Origin: Spiroplasma taiwanense CT-1
GTDB taxonomy: Bacteria; Bacillota_I; Bacilli_A; Mycoplasmatales; Mycoplasmataceae
DNA: 64,000 nt
Reading direction: 5' to 3'
NCBI RefSeq assembly: GCF_000439435.1
Contig: NC_021846.1
Location: forward strand, 248,001 to 312,000
The notes under the pieces were generated by a model that worked only from the letters and a program-made list of their open reading frames with translations, did no database searches and was not told the DNA's origin. This document shows, one piece after another, positions 20,740 to 32,021 of the stretch (position 1 is its first letter; each line of letters begins with the position of its first letter). A program made the position numbers and the translations under genes.

Positions 20740-21453
20740 ATGGCACTAAAATTTAAAAGAGTTTTATTGAAAATTTCTGGTGAAGCTTTGAAGGGAAATG
20801 ATGATATTTATGCAAAAGATAAATTAGATGATGTTGCAAAACAAATCATAAATCTTTCAAAAGAAGGTCTTCAAGTTGGAGTTGTAATTGGAGGAGGAAA
20901 TATTTGAAGAGGTAAATTAGCAGGTACTTTAGAATTACATAGAATTGAAGCTGACTATATGGGCATGCTTGCAACAATTATGAATGCTTTGGCTTTTGAA
21001 GCTACTCTTAGGAAGTTAGGTTTCGATAAAGTAAAAGTTTATTCATCTTTAGAAATAAAAACTGTAACAAGTTCTTATAATTATAGAAATGCAAGAGAAA
21101 AACTTGAAGAGGGTTATATTGTAATTTTTGCGGGAGGTACCGGATATAGTTATTTTACAACTGACACAGGAGCTTGTATAAGAGCTATTGAAATAAAAGC
21201 GGATGCTTTATTAATGGCAAAAAATGGAACAAAAGGCGTTTATGATTCAGATCCAAACATAAATCCAAAAGCAAAATTTTTAGAAAATTTAACGCATGAT
21301 GACTTAGTTGTTAAAAATTTACAAGTAATGGATTCAACAGCTGCAATGTTATCAAGAGATGGAAAATTGGAAATAGTTGTATTTGATATGAATGGAAAAG
21401 ATAATATAGTAAAAGTTGCACATGGTAATTTAGAAGCAACAAAAATTAATTAG
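20740..21453 (+). CDS. pyrH: UMP kinase
   Basis: A 237-residue UMP kinase of the amino-acid-kinase fold; makes UDP from UMP. Motifs: [54 protein letters not shown] and [13 protein letters not shown]. All substrate-contact segments are intact. GCGAGG precedes the ATG. It lies next to frr, the common pyrH-frr pair, one base apart. Confidence 0.96.
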
Positions 21454-21454
21454 A

Positions 21455-22015
21455 ATGGAATTTTTTATGCAAAAAGAAATATTAGAAATGACAGAACTAG
21501 ATATGCAAGAAACTATTGAGCATTTCAAAGATTATTTATTAAAAATAAGAACAGGTAGAGCAAATTCAAATATGTTAAGTAGTGTAATGGTTGATTTTTA
21601 TGGAACATTAACACCTATAAATCAAACATCACAAATTTCTTCTCCTGAACCACAACAATTAGTAATTAAACCATATGATAGAAGCCAAATTGCAAATGTT
21701 GTTGCAGGAATTAATAAAGCAGCATTAGGATTAAATCCAATTGGTGAAGGTGATTTAATTAGAATTAATATTCCACCATTAACCGAAGAAATTAGAAAAG
21801 ATTTAGTTAAAAAAATGTTAAAGGAATTAGAGCAATTTAAAATTAGAGTTAGAAATGTTAGAAGAGATTCAAATGATAAGATAAAAAAAGATAATTCTAT
21901 TCCTGAGGATGCAAAAAAAGATTTGGAAAATGAAATTCAAAAATTGACAGATAAATATATTTCTCTACTTGATCAATTTTCAAAAGAAAAAGAAAAAGAA
22001 TTAATGAAAATATAA
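21455..22015 (+). CDS. frr: Ribosome recycling factor
   Basis: A 186-residue RRF (or 182 if started at the second ATG, 21467, giving [12 protein letters not shown], which fits the family's usual N-terminus better). It splits post-termination ribosomes with EF-G. Conserved stretches: [57 protein letters not shown] and [11 protein letters not shown]. Neither start has a strong binding site because the gene is coupled to pyrH. Confidence 0.95.
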   Translation: MEFFMQKEILEMTELDMQETIEHFKDYLLKIRTGRANSNMLSSVMVDFYGTLTPINQTSQISSPEPQQLVIKPYDRSQIANVVAGINKAALGLNPIGEGDLIRINIPPLTEEIRKDLVKKMLKELEQFKIRVRNVRRDSNDKIKKDNSIPEDAKKDLENEIQKLTDKYISLLDQFSKEKEKELMKI

Positions 22016-22043
22016 GATACTATTAAAAATAGTATTTTTTTTG
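22014..22043 (+). terminator. Terminator after frr
   Basis: Stem ATACTATT / AATAGTAT followed by eight T; overlaps the frr stop. Confidence 0.85.
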
Positions 22044-22080
22044 TTATTATATTAGTAATTATATTTTAGAGGTTATATTT

Positions 22081-23204
22081 ATGTTTCAAAAAAGTAGAGA
22101 ATTAAAATTTCTACTTATACCAGGAATAATCTTCTTTTGTATTACTTTTATTAGTTTTGGTGTTAGTAGTTTTTATGATTTAGAGGTTCAAGAATTTTTA
22201 GCAAAGGGATTTCAAATTTTTAGTTCGAAAATGTGAATAATATTTTTTGATGTATTAGGGAATTTTCAATTTTTTCTTGTAATTTTTATTTTTTTATCGA
22301 TATTATGAAAATCTTTTTTTACCTTTTGAAAAAATAAAACAAAAAAACATTTTTATTAGAAAATCAATGAATCTTATATATTTTTTATATTATTTTTTTA
22401 CTATTTTGGGGTTTTTACTCATATTTGTTTATTGAAAATTTATATACAAAGGATGAGGGATTTGGAATTGGAAATGATGCTCTTTTGCTTTTACCAATGG
22501 AATACAGAATTATAATTGCATGATCAATTATTTCATTTACTTCAATAATTATTTGTTTTTGTTTTTATTATTTAAGATTTAAATTTCCAAAAAGAAATGA
22601 TATTTTTATTCAAGAGTATTGATTAGATAGTATAAAAGGTTTGCTTTTTATTTTCTTATGCTATTTAATGATTGCATTTTTTAAACCACTTTTTGGAAGA
22701 CCATATTATTATTCAGTTATATTCAATGATATATTAACTGAGTATTTACCAAAAAACTGAATTTATGATAGTAGTAAATATATATGAGGCTCAGGAATTG
22801 ATGGTACAGGAAATGTAGAATATAAAAATTGATGAGAAATTAATGATTTTTTAGAAAATCTAAAATATTGATTTAGTGACACAGCACATTTATTTCAAAC
22901 AGATGGTTGAATTAATCAAGATTTTCCTTCAGGTCATACAATTTCAACTTTTTGTGTCGCTACAATTATGTTTTTATTTGTAAATCAACAAAAAAATAGA
23001 GAATTGACAAAAATTAAAATTTCAATTATTTGAATATGATTTACTTTTATATTATTTTCAATGAAATTTTCACTAGTTGTCGCAATGACCCATTGGTGAA
23101 CTGATTTTGAATTCTCAACTTTATTTGGTCTTTTAATGTTTTATTTAATTTCGAAAATAGTTGATTCAACTTGAAATGGAATTCTAATTAAAATAAAAAA
23201 ATAA
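22081..23204 (+). pseudogene. PAP2-family membrane phosphatase, frameshifted
   Basis: The first frame opens at ATG (after AGAGGTT) and stops at TAG 22357-22359. From the A7 run at 22341-22347 another frame continues open to 23204; one added A joins them into a 374-residue protein. The second part carries the PAP2 phosphatase signature: FFKPLFGRPYYYS, DFPSGHTISTF and VAMTHWWTDFEF, with the catalytic histidines present. Six or more membrane segments are predicted by eye. Such enzymes remove phosphate from phosphatidate or isoprenyl phosphates. Either a sequencing slip or a recent inactivation, since the rest is undamaged. Confidence 0.8.
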
Positions 23205-23232
23205 TAAGAGAAATTAAAATATCAATATATAA

Positions 23233-23714
23233 CTAATTTTCAAGAAATAAAAGTCATTTTTTAATTTCACTTCCAAATCTAAAATTAATTATATTTTTAT
23301 TTTTTGATATAACTCTGTGAGATGAAATTAATAATAAAATTAAATTTTTACTAACAGATGATGCAATAGCTCTTGTTGAATTTCTTAAATTTAATTTTTG
23401 TGCAAGTTCGCTATAATATATTGTTTCTTCATTTTTAATTTCTATAATTTTTTTTCACACTTTAATTTGAAATTCACTTCCTATTAAATAGAGCAAATTA
23501 ATATCTGTATTTTTTTTTCAAAAAAATCATCAATTATATTATTTATTCATGTAGGACATTTTTCATTATTTTCAATAATAAGAAATTTGTTTCTAGGAAA
23601 TCAATTAAAAATATCATCATTTGGAAAACCAATAAAACATATTTTTTCATCAATGATTCCAATATTTATGGAAAATTTGTAATTATCATTTTTAAATATA
23701 TTTATTTTTTTCAT
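23233..23714 (-). pseudogene. MGMT (Ogt)-like DNA alkyltransferase remnant, frameshifted, active Cys missing
   Basis: Read from ATG at 23714, the frame stops after about 75 codons; adding one base in the nine-base T-run at 23510-23518 joins it to a second part giving 160 residues. The C-terminal part matches O6-alkylguanine alkyltransferases: FQIKVWKKIIEI, YYSELAQKLNLRNSTRAIASSV and SSHRVISKN, ending KKWLLFLEN. The normal active motif is PCHRV; here it is SSHRV, so the alkyl-accepting Cys is replaced by Ser. The protein would be inactive even without the frameshift. Confidence 0.75.
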
Positions 23715-23797
23715 GTTTTTCTCATTTCTTATTTTAAATATCAAATATTTGTAAATATTAATGTTTAATATATACTAATTATATAGGAGATGTTAGT

Positions 23798-25462
23798 ATG
23801 GGCTTTAAAATAGGGGTTATAGTTAATTATAACAATGAAAACTATATAATAATTGATGTAATAAATAAAGAAACATCTAGTGGAAAAATCACATTTTTAA
23901 AAATAAAAAATATTTTAAATCAAGAAATTTTTACTGTAGACTCAAGAAATGTTAAAGAAATTAAACTAAGAAATAATAAAATTAAAGAAGAAAATATAAC
24001 AGATACAGGCTATATTGAATCTCTTTTTGATTCAGTTGGAAACTTTGAAGATAAACAAGAAAGTATTTTTGATTTATCAGGAGAAAATACTTATACATTG
24101 GATGATACTTTCCTAGAAGAAGAAATAGAAACAAAAAGATTAGAGCAATTTTCAAATTTAATTCAAAGTTTTCAAAAACCTGAGCATAATACACAATTAA
24201 CTCCAAGAAGAAAAAAAGAGCAAATTGCTTTTGAAAGCTCTCCAGTTATTAATGAGACATTTAGTAATTTAAATGTTATTGGTGAGATTGAAACTACAGA
24301 AATAATACCAAGAAGAGTTTTAGAAGAAAAAAAAGAGAAAAATTTTAATTTTAATAATGATCAAAATAATATATATATTTCAAGAAATACACAAAATGAA
24401 ACTCTATTAAGTGAAATTAAAAATAATCAAGTGCTTGAAAAACTAGAAGATACAGCTGATTTTAATAATGATATTCTTAAAAATTCTAATTCAAAAATAA
24501 ATATTGAGGGAACAAACAATTCTTTTAAAAATGATGTGAATACTAATCAAATTAAAATTAATGACTTAGAAGAAGAAAAATTAGAATTAGATATGTTAAA
24601 TCAAAAACATAAAGCAATAGATAATTCAGTTATAAATTTGGTTCAAAAAATCAATGAAAATTCAAATATTAATGAAGAATATAGTAGAAAAATTGCAGTT
24701 AATATGGAATATGAAAAAAATTTAACTGAAACATTAGATTCTAATGAGGTGGAACAAGAAATTTTAAGAGATAATTTAAAACATAATAATAGGTATTTGG
24801 ACAGCAAGCAATTAGATACACTAGAAACTGGCCCATTAAATACAAAAAAATTTATGGTTAGTTTTACAAAGCAACAATCAATTCAACAAAATTTAAAAAA
24901 TAATTTTGAAAATAATAATGATACAAATACTTTATTTGGATTGACTGCAGGTTTTGACAAGGAAACTTTAAAAAAATCAAAAATTTATAAAAAGTTTAAA
25001 GTAATGAATTCTTGGTTAATTATTTTATTTACTTTAATGATATTGACTCCTTTATTAAATTATTTTGCAAAAACAGTCTTAGTATGATTGGACGAAAATT
25101 TAGAATTTTCTTTAATTAATATTTTTTCATTATTTAAATTGGAGCAATTTTTTATAAATGATATATTGTTAATAGCTTTATCTTTACTTTTTATGCTTGT
25201 ATTTCTTGTTTATCTTATTATTTATCTAATTTTAGTTGGAGATAAACAATATAAGAAAATTGCATATTATAATTTTCAACTAGAAAATAAAATTGAAGTA
25301 ATTGATTCAATTCAAAATTATAATAGTGAATCAAGCTTATATTTAATTAAAGTTCACAATGAAATAAAAAAAATGAGAAAGGAAATTAAAGAATTAAAAA
25401 GGAATAAGATTTCTTCTGATTTTTTATCTTCAAAAAAAGAAATTTCAAAAGTTTCACATTAA
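23798..25462 (+). CDS. Large hypothetical protein with C-terminal membrane anchor
   Basis: A 554-residue protein (one TGA at 25085-25087 read as Trp) that I do not recognise. Residues 1-55 look like a small beta-rich domain (FKIGVIVNYNNENYIIIDV). Residues 60-400 are acidic, Asn/Glu-rich and low in complexity with coiled-coil stretches. Two strong hydrophobic segments follow (about 408-428 and 450-475), and a Lys/Glu-rich coiled coil closes the protein. The layout, a long disordered cytoplasmic arm tethered to the membrane, resembles mollicute cytoskeleton-linked or scaffold proteins, but that is only an impression. TAGGAGATGT precedes the ATG. Confidence 0.8.
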
Positions 25463-25486
25463 AGGTTTTATAACCTTTTTTATTTA
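25461..25486 (+). terminator. Terminator after the large membrane-anchored protein
   Basis: Stem AAAGGTT / AACCTTT followed by a T-run, overlapping the stop codon. Confidence 0.8.
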
Positions 25487-25539
25487 TATTTTTTTAAAAA
25501 AATTTGTTCAATGTAATAAAATAATATGTGAGGTGCAAA

Positions 25540-27039
25540 ATGCAAAATTGAGACTTATTAATATTTTTTCCTATATTATTTATTTTTGCAATTTTTGCAA
25601 TTTCTTTTATGTGTTATAAAGAAAAAATGCCTAAAAAAAGTTATATTTTAATTACGCAAATAATTTTATTTTGATTAATAATTGGATATATTGGAAATAG
25701 CTTATCCAATAATATTTCAGCTAATAAAATTAGCTCACTTTCAACATATATTATTTTAATTATTTTTAGTTCATCTATGTTTTTAATTTTCTTAAAACCA
25801 TTAGCAACATGAACTACTGGTATTTTAAAAAATAGAAAAATTTGAATGCAAATTTCATATACATTAACTGCTATAAATTTAGTACTTTTGATTTTCTTTA
25901 GTAATAATTTAACTTTATGAAATATATTTCTTATTTCAATTTTCTATTCACTTTCTTTATCAACTTCAACATTATATTATTTATACTTTAATGAACAATT
26001 TTTTTATAGAATTTATACTTTGCCAACAACATGAATTATTTTTACATTAATATCTTTTTCAACTACTTTTGGATTGTATTTAAATATTTTAAATTTTGAA
26101 ATTATAAGTTTGAAATTTAATATGGCAATTCCAATATTTCTTATTTTATTATTAATTATTTGTTTTTTATTTTCTTTTTTACAAAAAGAAAATAAAAATT
26201 TAGTTGGTTCCTTTGATACAGAAGTAATTTCTCAGTTACCTAAAAAAAATAATTTAATTTTTATATCAATTTATCTACTTGTATTTTTAACATCAATAAC
26301 AGGTGCACTAAATAATTCATTAATTATAAAAATATATATGGCACTAAATTTTATGAAATTAGATTATTTAAATTCTGATATTGAAATATTTTTAAGAATT
26401 AATAATTTTATATATTTAATTCCCTCAATAATAGTTTCATATTTTTTATATAAATATGCTTTAAATTTTTTAACTCAAAGAGATTTTTTATTTATAAATA
26501 TTTTTTTATTATTCATTTTTTATACAATATTGGCTTTTGCTAATAATCCTTTCATTTTTATTGCTGTTAATTTTTTTACAGGAATTTGTATAAATCAAAT
26601 TTTATATTCTTTATTTTCTATATGCATGTTTTGAAATTATAGAACACCAAAAAATCCTGTAACTGGTTTTTGAGGTAGTGCTTATTTTGGAGGACAATTT
26701 TTAGTTATTTCAATTGAAGAAATTCTTTCAAAATTAAAAATTGGAATTTTTAAAGATTTTTCAAGTGTAAATGAATTACTTTCATTAAGAGATAATCAAA
26801 ATTGGCAACAGTTTTATTCAAAATTTAATGATGCTTCAACTTTATGCATGACTTTAGCTTGTGTATTTTCATTAATTGTTTTATTAATATTTTATTTTAG
26901 AAATGCACAAATATTTGCAGATTTCTTAAATTATAGATTAGCTATACAAAATTTAAAAATTATATTAAAAAAACGTGTAATTGAAAAAACAAAAACACAA
27001 ATGAAGATTTCAATAGAAAATTTTGAGGAGAGTTCTTAA
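25540..27039 (+). CDS. Multi-spanning permease, MFS-like
   Basis: A 499-residue protein with about twelve hydrophobic segments and a central hydrophilic loop (near residue 215-240, KENKNLVGSFDTEVISQLPKK), the layout of a major facilitator protein. I see no diagnostic substrate motif. Ten or so TGA codons encode Trp. It ends one base before an aldose epimerase-like gene, so the pair may import and use a sugar. The last 50 residues are Lys-rich and cytoplasmic. Confidence 0.75.
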
Positions 27040-27040
27040 T

Positions 27041-27889
27041 ATGTTAGTTTTGGAAAAGGATAATATAAAAATTTTGGTTTCAATTAATCCATTTGAAATA
27101 AAAAGTATAAAATTTGAAAATAAGGAAATTCTTTATCAACAAGAAAATAATTGAAAGAAAACTTGACCTATTCTTTTTCCAATTTGTGGAACTTTAAAAA
27201 GTAATTTAAAAGTAGATGGAAAAGAAATTTTTTTAAAAAGACATGGTTTTTTTAATGAAATTATTGATTGAAAAATTTTAGAACATTCACAAAAAGGAAT
27301 ATTAACTGAATTTATTTCAAAAGACAAACTTATTAATCAATTTCCATACAAATTTAAGATTTTATTAGATTTGCAAATTATTAATAATCAAATTAATTTT
27401 GATATAACTATTGAAAATATAGATAATAAAAAAATGTTTTTTTCATTTGGACATCATCCAGGTTTTATTATAAATGATAATACTGAAATTATTTTTAATA
27501 AGAAACAACAGTATTGTTCTGATTTTAAACGTGGATTAATAATTTCCAAACAAAGTAATTTTTTTGAGATAGAAAAATTAAATAAAAATGACTTATCCTT
27601 TAAAAATTCAGATTCTTATTTAGTAAGAGAAAATAATTGTGATAGAGTATCTATTAAAAATGATTTTGTAGAATATGAATTAATTTTTGAAAATTATAAA
27701 AGTCTTATTTTATGATCTGAAAGTAATGAAGCAAATTTTTTATGTATTGAACCATGAAATGGACTTCCTGACTTTGAAGAAAAAAAATCTGATGAATTAA
27801 AAGATAAGGAAGGTATTTTAAAATTAGAAGTAAATGAAATTAAAAAATTTGAATATAAGATTATTTTTAAAAATGGAGAACAAAATTAA
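27041..27889 (+). CDS. Aldose 1-epimerase-like protein
   Basis: A 282-residue protein of the galactose mutarotase superfamily. The N-terminus has the expected PILFPICGTLKSN and KRHGFFNE segments; the catalytic His lies in FSFGHHPGF (about 142-150) and the catalytic Glu in CIEPWNGLPD near 245. It would interconvert alpha and beta anomers of a hexose or a phosphorylated sugar. It directly follows the MFS-like permease. The stop overlaps the end of ispG on the other strand by four bases. Confidence 0.88.
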
Positions 27890-27908
27890 TTTTGCTCTCC
27901 ATTTTTTC
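27873..27908. terminator. Bidirectional terminator between the epimerase and ispG
   Basis: Inverted repeat AAATGGAGAACAAAAT / TTTTGCTCTCCATTT with A-run and T-run on either side; it contains the last codons of both genes. Confidence 0.85.
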
Positions 27909-28965
27909 ATATATCATAATATTCTAAAATTAATTCTTTAAGTTCAGGAACAAGTAAATCCTGAGATACAGTCTTATAAATTTTTCCCTTCTTAAAAATA
28001 ATTCCACCTTTATTTCCACCAGCAATTCCAATATCTGCTTGACTTGCTTCACCAGGTCCGTTAACTACACATCCCAAAATTGCAACTTTTAGGGGGAATT
28101 GCAATTTTTCTACAAATTCTTCAATTTCTTTAACGACATCTCTTAAAGCAAATTCTAATCTCCCACAAGTTGGACACGCAATAACCTCAACCATATTTTC
28201 AAAGAGGCCCATAGAATTTAATAATCTTTTAGCTACTTTTATTTCTTCCACTGGATCTTCACTTAAACTGATTCTTATTGTACTACCAATACCCTTAAAA
28301 AGCAGATAACCTAATCCAAAACTTGATTTAATAGCACCATTTAGTAGACTACCTGCTTCAGTAATTCCTAAATGTGCGGGATAACTTCAATATTGACTTG
28401 CTAATTCATATGCTTCAATTGCCATTAAAGGGTCTGTTGCTTTTAAAGAGTAAATTATATTTGTAAAATTATATTTTTCAAGAATTTCAATATGTGTTCT
28501 AAGAGATTCAACCATTGCTTTTGGAGTTCAACCATATTTTGCTACCATATTTTTTGGCAAGCTACCTGAATTAACACCTATTCTAATTGGAATATTTTTT
28601 TCTTTACATTTCTCAACAACAGCAATTGTATTTTCTTCAATTCCAATATTCCCAGGATTAATTCTTATTTTTGCACATCCTGCATCAGCTGCAATTAATG
28701 CAAATTTATAATTAAAATGGATATCTGCAACTACAGGAATTGGAGATTTTTTAACAATTTCACTTAAAGCATTTGCATCATCAATTCCCAATACAGCAAC
28801 TCTTGCTATTTGACAACCTTCTTTGAATAATTCATTAATTTGGTCTACTGTCTTTTCAATATCATGAGTTTTTGTTGTGGTCATTGATTGAATTACCACT
28901 TTGTCATTTCCACCAATTTGAACATTTCCTACCATAACAGGTTTTGTATTTTTTCTTAAATGCAT
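27886..28965 (-). CDS. ispG: 4-hydroxy-3-methylbut-2-enyl diphosphate synthase (IspG/GcpE)
   Basis: A 359-residue iron-sulfur enzyme of the MEP isoprenoid pathway; makes HMB-PP from the cyclic diphosphate MEcPP using reduced ferredoxin or flavodoxin. Motifs: [45 protein letters not shown]; cluster cysteines in CPTCGR and [10 protein letters not shown]. Several Trp are TGA, and the final TGA at 27907-27909 is also Trp, so the protein ends at TAA 27886-27888. Most mycoplasmas lack this pathway while some spiroplasmas have it. A ferredoxin gene at 41865 could supply electrons. Confidence 0.96.
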
Positions 28966-29087
28966 ACTTAATCTCCTTAAAAAAATTTACTTTATTTCTT
29001 TTGTTATTATACACTTAGTTTGTTTTAAGAGTGTTTAAGACTATAAATAAATTATTTTATGTATAATCTAAATAGGAGTGGAAAAAA

Positions 29088-29942
29088 GTGTCTGAAAAAA
29101 CAACATTAAAAGATATCGTTGAAATAAATAAAGTTTTAACAATTAAAAAATATGATTCCTATAAGGAATTTTTGGTATATACAGATATAATTCAAGAATA
29201 TATAGATGATACTTTTTTTAGAAATGATGTAATTATTGAAAGATTAGTGGAGTATGCACAAAAAAGTGCCCGTTATTTAGATATCACTTTTAAAGAAAAA
29301 AGTGATATAAAATTAACAGTAGAAAATATTCATGATTATATGTTACATACAAAAAGAGCTGTAGAAAAAGCACTTTTTATTGAAGATGAAGCATTTAATT
29401 TTTCAATTTTTGTTGAAATAAGAAGTATTGTTAGATATTTTTTGGAAAAAACTTATGAATTTGAATCACTTAGAAATTATGAAATTTTATATGGAATAAA
29501 TACAATGGAATTTCATCAACAAAATGAATCTTTTAAATATCTATACACAGTTTTTGATAAGTTTACATATATTTCAAAACATTTAAATGAAAAATATGTA
29601 AAGAAAAATGAAAAATTATCATATCAGGATGTGCAGTTAAAATTTTTTACACATTTTTTAAAAGATATTTCTTTTCTTTCAAAAAGTACTAGTGATTTTC
29701 AAAAATTAAGTGATATTATTGAATTAATTACATACTCAAAGGCTTGACATTATATTAGAAGATTAAGAAATTCAATTGAACACGATTTTGTAGATCCAAC
29801 ATATAAATATAATATTTCACTTTCTCTTGAATTACTTTTTATAATTATTGGTAGAATAATGCTTGGTTTAACAAAATATTTAAAATCAGAAAATGAAATT
29901 AGAGAAACTTTAGATTCTTTAAAAAGTGAAAAACTTGAATAA
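29088..29942 (+). CDS. Hypothetical cytoplasmic protein upstream of scpA
   Basis: A 284-residue, mostly helical protein with no membrane segment and no motif I recognise; GTG start after TAGGAGTGG. One TGA (Trp) lies at 29745-29747, followed by HYIRRLRNSIEHDF, which resembles the RNxxxH-type pocket of HEPN or abortive-infection helical proteins (R-N-S-I-E-H). This suggests an RNase-like or nucleotide-binding helical bundle, but only weakly. It begins the scpA-scpB-rluB cluster with an 11-base gap to scpA. Confidence 0.75.
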
Positions 29943-29953
29943 AAGGAAAAAAT

Positions 29954-30694
29954 ATGCAAAAATGAAATGAAATACAATTAAATAATTTTAATGGTCCATT
30001 AGATCTTTTGCTTCATTTAATTAAAGAAAAAGAAATTAATATTATGGATATTAATTTACTTGAATTATCAAATCAATATGTAAATTATATTAGAGAAATT
30101 GAACTTTTAGATTTAGAAATTGCAAGTGAATATTTAGTTATGTCAGCTTATTTAATTGAGTTAAAATCAAAATTATTAATTCCAAAAGAGGAAGTCAATA
30201 TTGATGATAATTATGAAGAATTAGAAAGACAAGATTTAATCAGAAGATTAATTGAGTATCACAAAATTAAAGAAGTAACAAATTTTTTTAAAACAAAACA
30301 AGAAGATTATTTAAAGGGTTTTAGTAAAATAAAAACAATAATTAGAATTGCAAAAATCGATGATAATGAGTTGCCATTAGCAGAAAATAATATTAATATT
30401 GATAAATTTTCAAATATTTTTTTAAAAGCAATAGAAAAAAATAAATTTAAAAAAATGGAAATTAATACTATTAAAGCAGAAGAAATTTCGCCAGAAAAAA
30501 TTTCAGAAGAAATTAAATTATTTTTAAAAAATAATAACGTTAGTGAAATTGATTTAGTGAAATTGATTGAGTTAAAAGAATTTTCAATAAAAGTAATGGT
30601 TGCAACTTTTTTAGCAGTATTAGATTTAGCAGCTAAAAAAATAATTACAGTTTCTCAAAATGAAAATGAAGTTATTGTAAAATATATAGGTTAA
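29954..30694 (+). CDS. scpA: Segregation and condensation protein A
   Basis: A 246-residue kleisin that bridges the SMC heads in the condensin complex. The N-terminal helix region FNGPLDLLLHLIKEKEINIMDI and SEYLVMSAYLIELKSKLLIP are typical, and the C-terminal winged helix (VKLIELKEFSIKVMVATFLAVLDLAAKK) is present. It is followed by scpB, ten bases away. Confidence 0.95.
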
Positions 30695-30704
30695 GGAGTT
30701 TCAT

Positions 30705-31262
30705 ATGGATAACATAAAAAAAATATCTGTTATTGAAGGATTAATATTTGTTAATGGTGATGAAGGAACAACAATGGACGATTTAAAAATTATTTTGGAA
30801 GAAAGTAATGAACAGTTAATTGAAAAGTTAATTGAAGAAATTACTCAAAAATATAAAAATGATAAATCTTGTGGATTGGAAATTCAAAAATTTGCAAAAA
30901 ATAAATATAGAATGATTACAAAGAAAGAGAATGCAGATTTTTATTCAAAATTAGCAAACGTAAAAACAGAATCAAAATTATCAACAGCAAGTATAGAAAC
31001 TTTATCAATAATTGCTTATAAAGGCCCAATTACAAGAGCAGATGTTGAAGACATTAGAGGTGTTAATTGTGAATCAATATTCCATAAATTAAAATTAAGA
31101 AACTTAATTATTGATGCAGGAAAATCAATGGAACTTGGAAAAGCAACTTTATATAAAGTTACTGATGATTTTTTAAAGTATTTTAATTTAAATAGTTTAG
31201 ATGAATTACCAAAATTAAAAGAGGTAATTGATGAAGAAAAAGAAATATTTAATAGAGGTTAA
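30705..31262 (+). CDS. scpB: Segregation and condensation protein B
   Basis: A 185-residue protein with two winged-helix domains that binds ScpA in the SMC complex. Recognisable: SVIEGLIFVNGDEGTTMDDL (N-terminal), and LSTASIETLSIIAYKGPITRADVEDIRGVNCES, the hallmark segment. It is coupled to rluB (two bases apart). AAGGAG precedes the ATG. Confidence 0.95.
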   Translation: MDNIKKISVIEGLIFVNGDEGTTMDDLKIILEESNEQLIEKLIEEITQKYKNDKSCGLEIQKFAKNKYRMITKKENADFYSKLANVKTESKLSTASIETLSIIAYKGPITRADVEDIRGVNCESIFHKLKLRNLIIDAGKSMELGKATLYKVTDDFLKYFNLNSLDELPKLKEVIDEEKEIFNRG

Positions 31263-31264
31263 TT

Positions 31265-32017
31265 ATGATAGAAGAAAGATTACAGAAAATAATAGCTTCA
31301 AGAGGTTATTGTTCAAGGCGTCAAGCTGAAAAATTAATTGAACAAGGTAGAGTAAAAGTTGAAGGAAAAATAATTAAAGAATTAGGAACAAAATTTGAAT
31401 CTAATGTAGAAATATCTATTAATAATAAACCTTTATTAGAAGTAAAACAAAAAGTTTATTATTTATTTAATAAACCAAGATTAGTTTTAACAACAATGGA
31501 TGATCCCAAGGATAGAAAAACAGTAGCTGATTTTTTTAATGATTCAAAAATAAGAGTTTTTCCCGTGGGAAGACTTGATTATGATGTATCAGGAGCATTA
31601 ATAATGACAAATGATGGAGAATTTGCAAATTTTGTTATGCATCCAAAATTTGAATTTAGAAAAACTTATCAAGCTTTATGTAATGGAAAAGTAACTAAAT
31701 ATCAAATAAGAGATTTAATTAATGGAGTTACTATTGACGATGATTATAAAACAAAAGCTATATATGCAAAATTATTAAAATATGATGATGAGTTTAATGA
31801 ATCTGTTATTGAACTAACAATTGCAGAAGGAAGAAAACACCATGTTAAAAAAATGTTAGTTGCAGTAAACATTTATTTAAAAAAATTAAAAAGAACACAA
31901 ATTGAATTTTTGGAAATAAATGATATTGAAATAGGTAAATTTAGAGAACTTAAACCCCATGAAATAAAGCAATTTTATGGAATTTATAATTCTTTAAAAA
32001 ACAGAAAAGGAAATTAA
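31265..32017 (+). CDS. rluB: Pseudouridine synthase, RluB/RsuA family
   Basis: A 250-residue enzyme with an N-terminal S4 RNA-binding domain (ERLQKIIASRGYCSRRQAEKLI) and the catalytic motif FPVGRLDYDVSGALIMTNDG containing the active Asp (GRLDYD). By position after scpAB it is the 23S rRNA pseudouridine-2605-type enzyme; the exact target cannot be proven here. Length is standard. Confidence 0.93.
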   Translation: MIEERLQKIIASRGYCSRRQAEKLIEQGRVKVEGKIIKELGTKFESNVEISINNKPLLEVKQKVYYLFNKPRLVLTTMDDPKDRKTVADFFNDSKIRVFPVGRLDYDVSGALIMTNDGEFANFVMHPKFEFRKTYQALCNGKVTKYQIRDLINGVTIDDDYKTKAIYAKLLKYDDEFNESVIELTIAEGRKHHVKKMLVAVNIYLKKLKRTQIEFLEINDIEIGKFRELKPHEIKQFYGIYNSLKNRKGN

Positions 32018-32021
32018 TATT

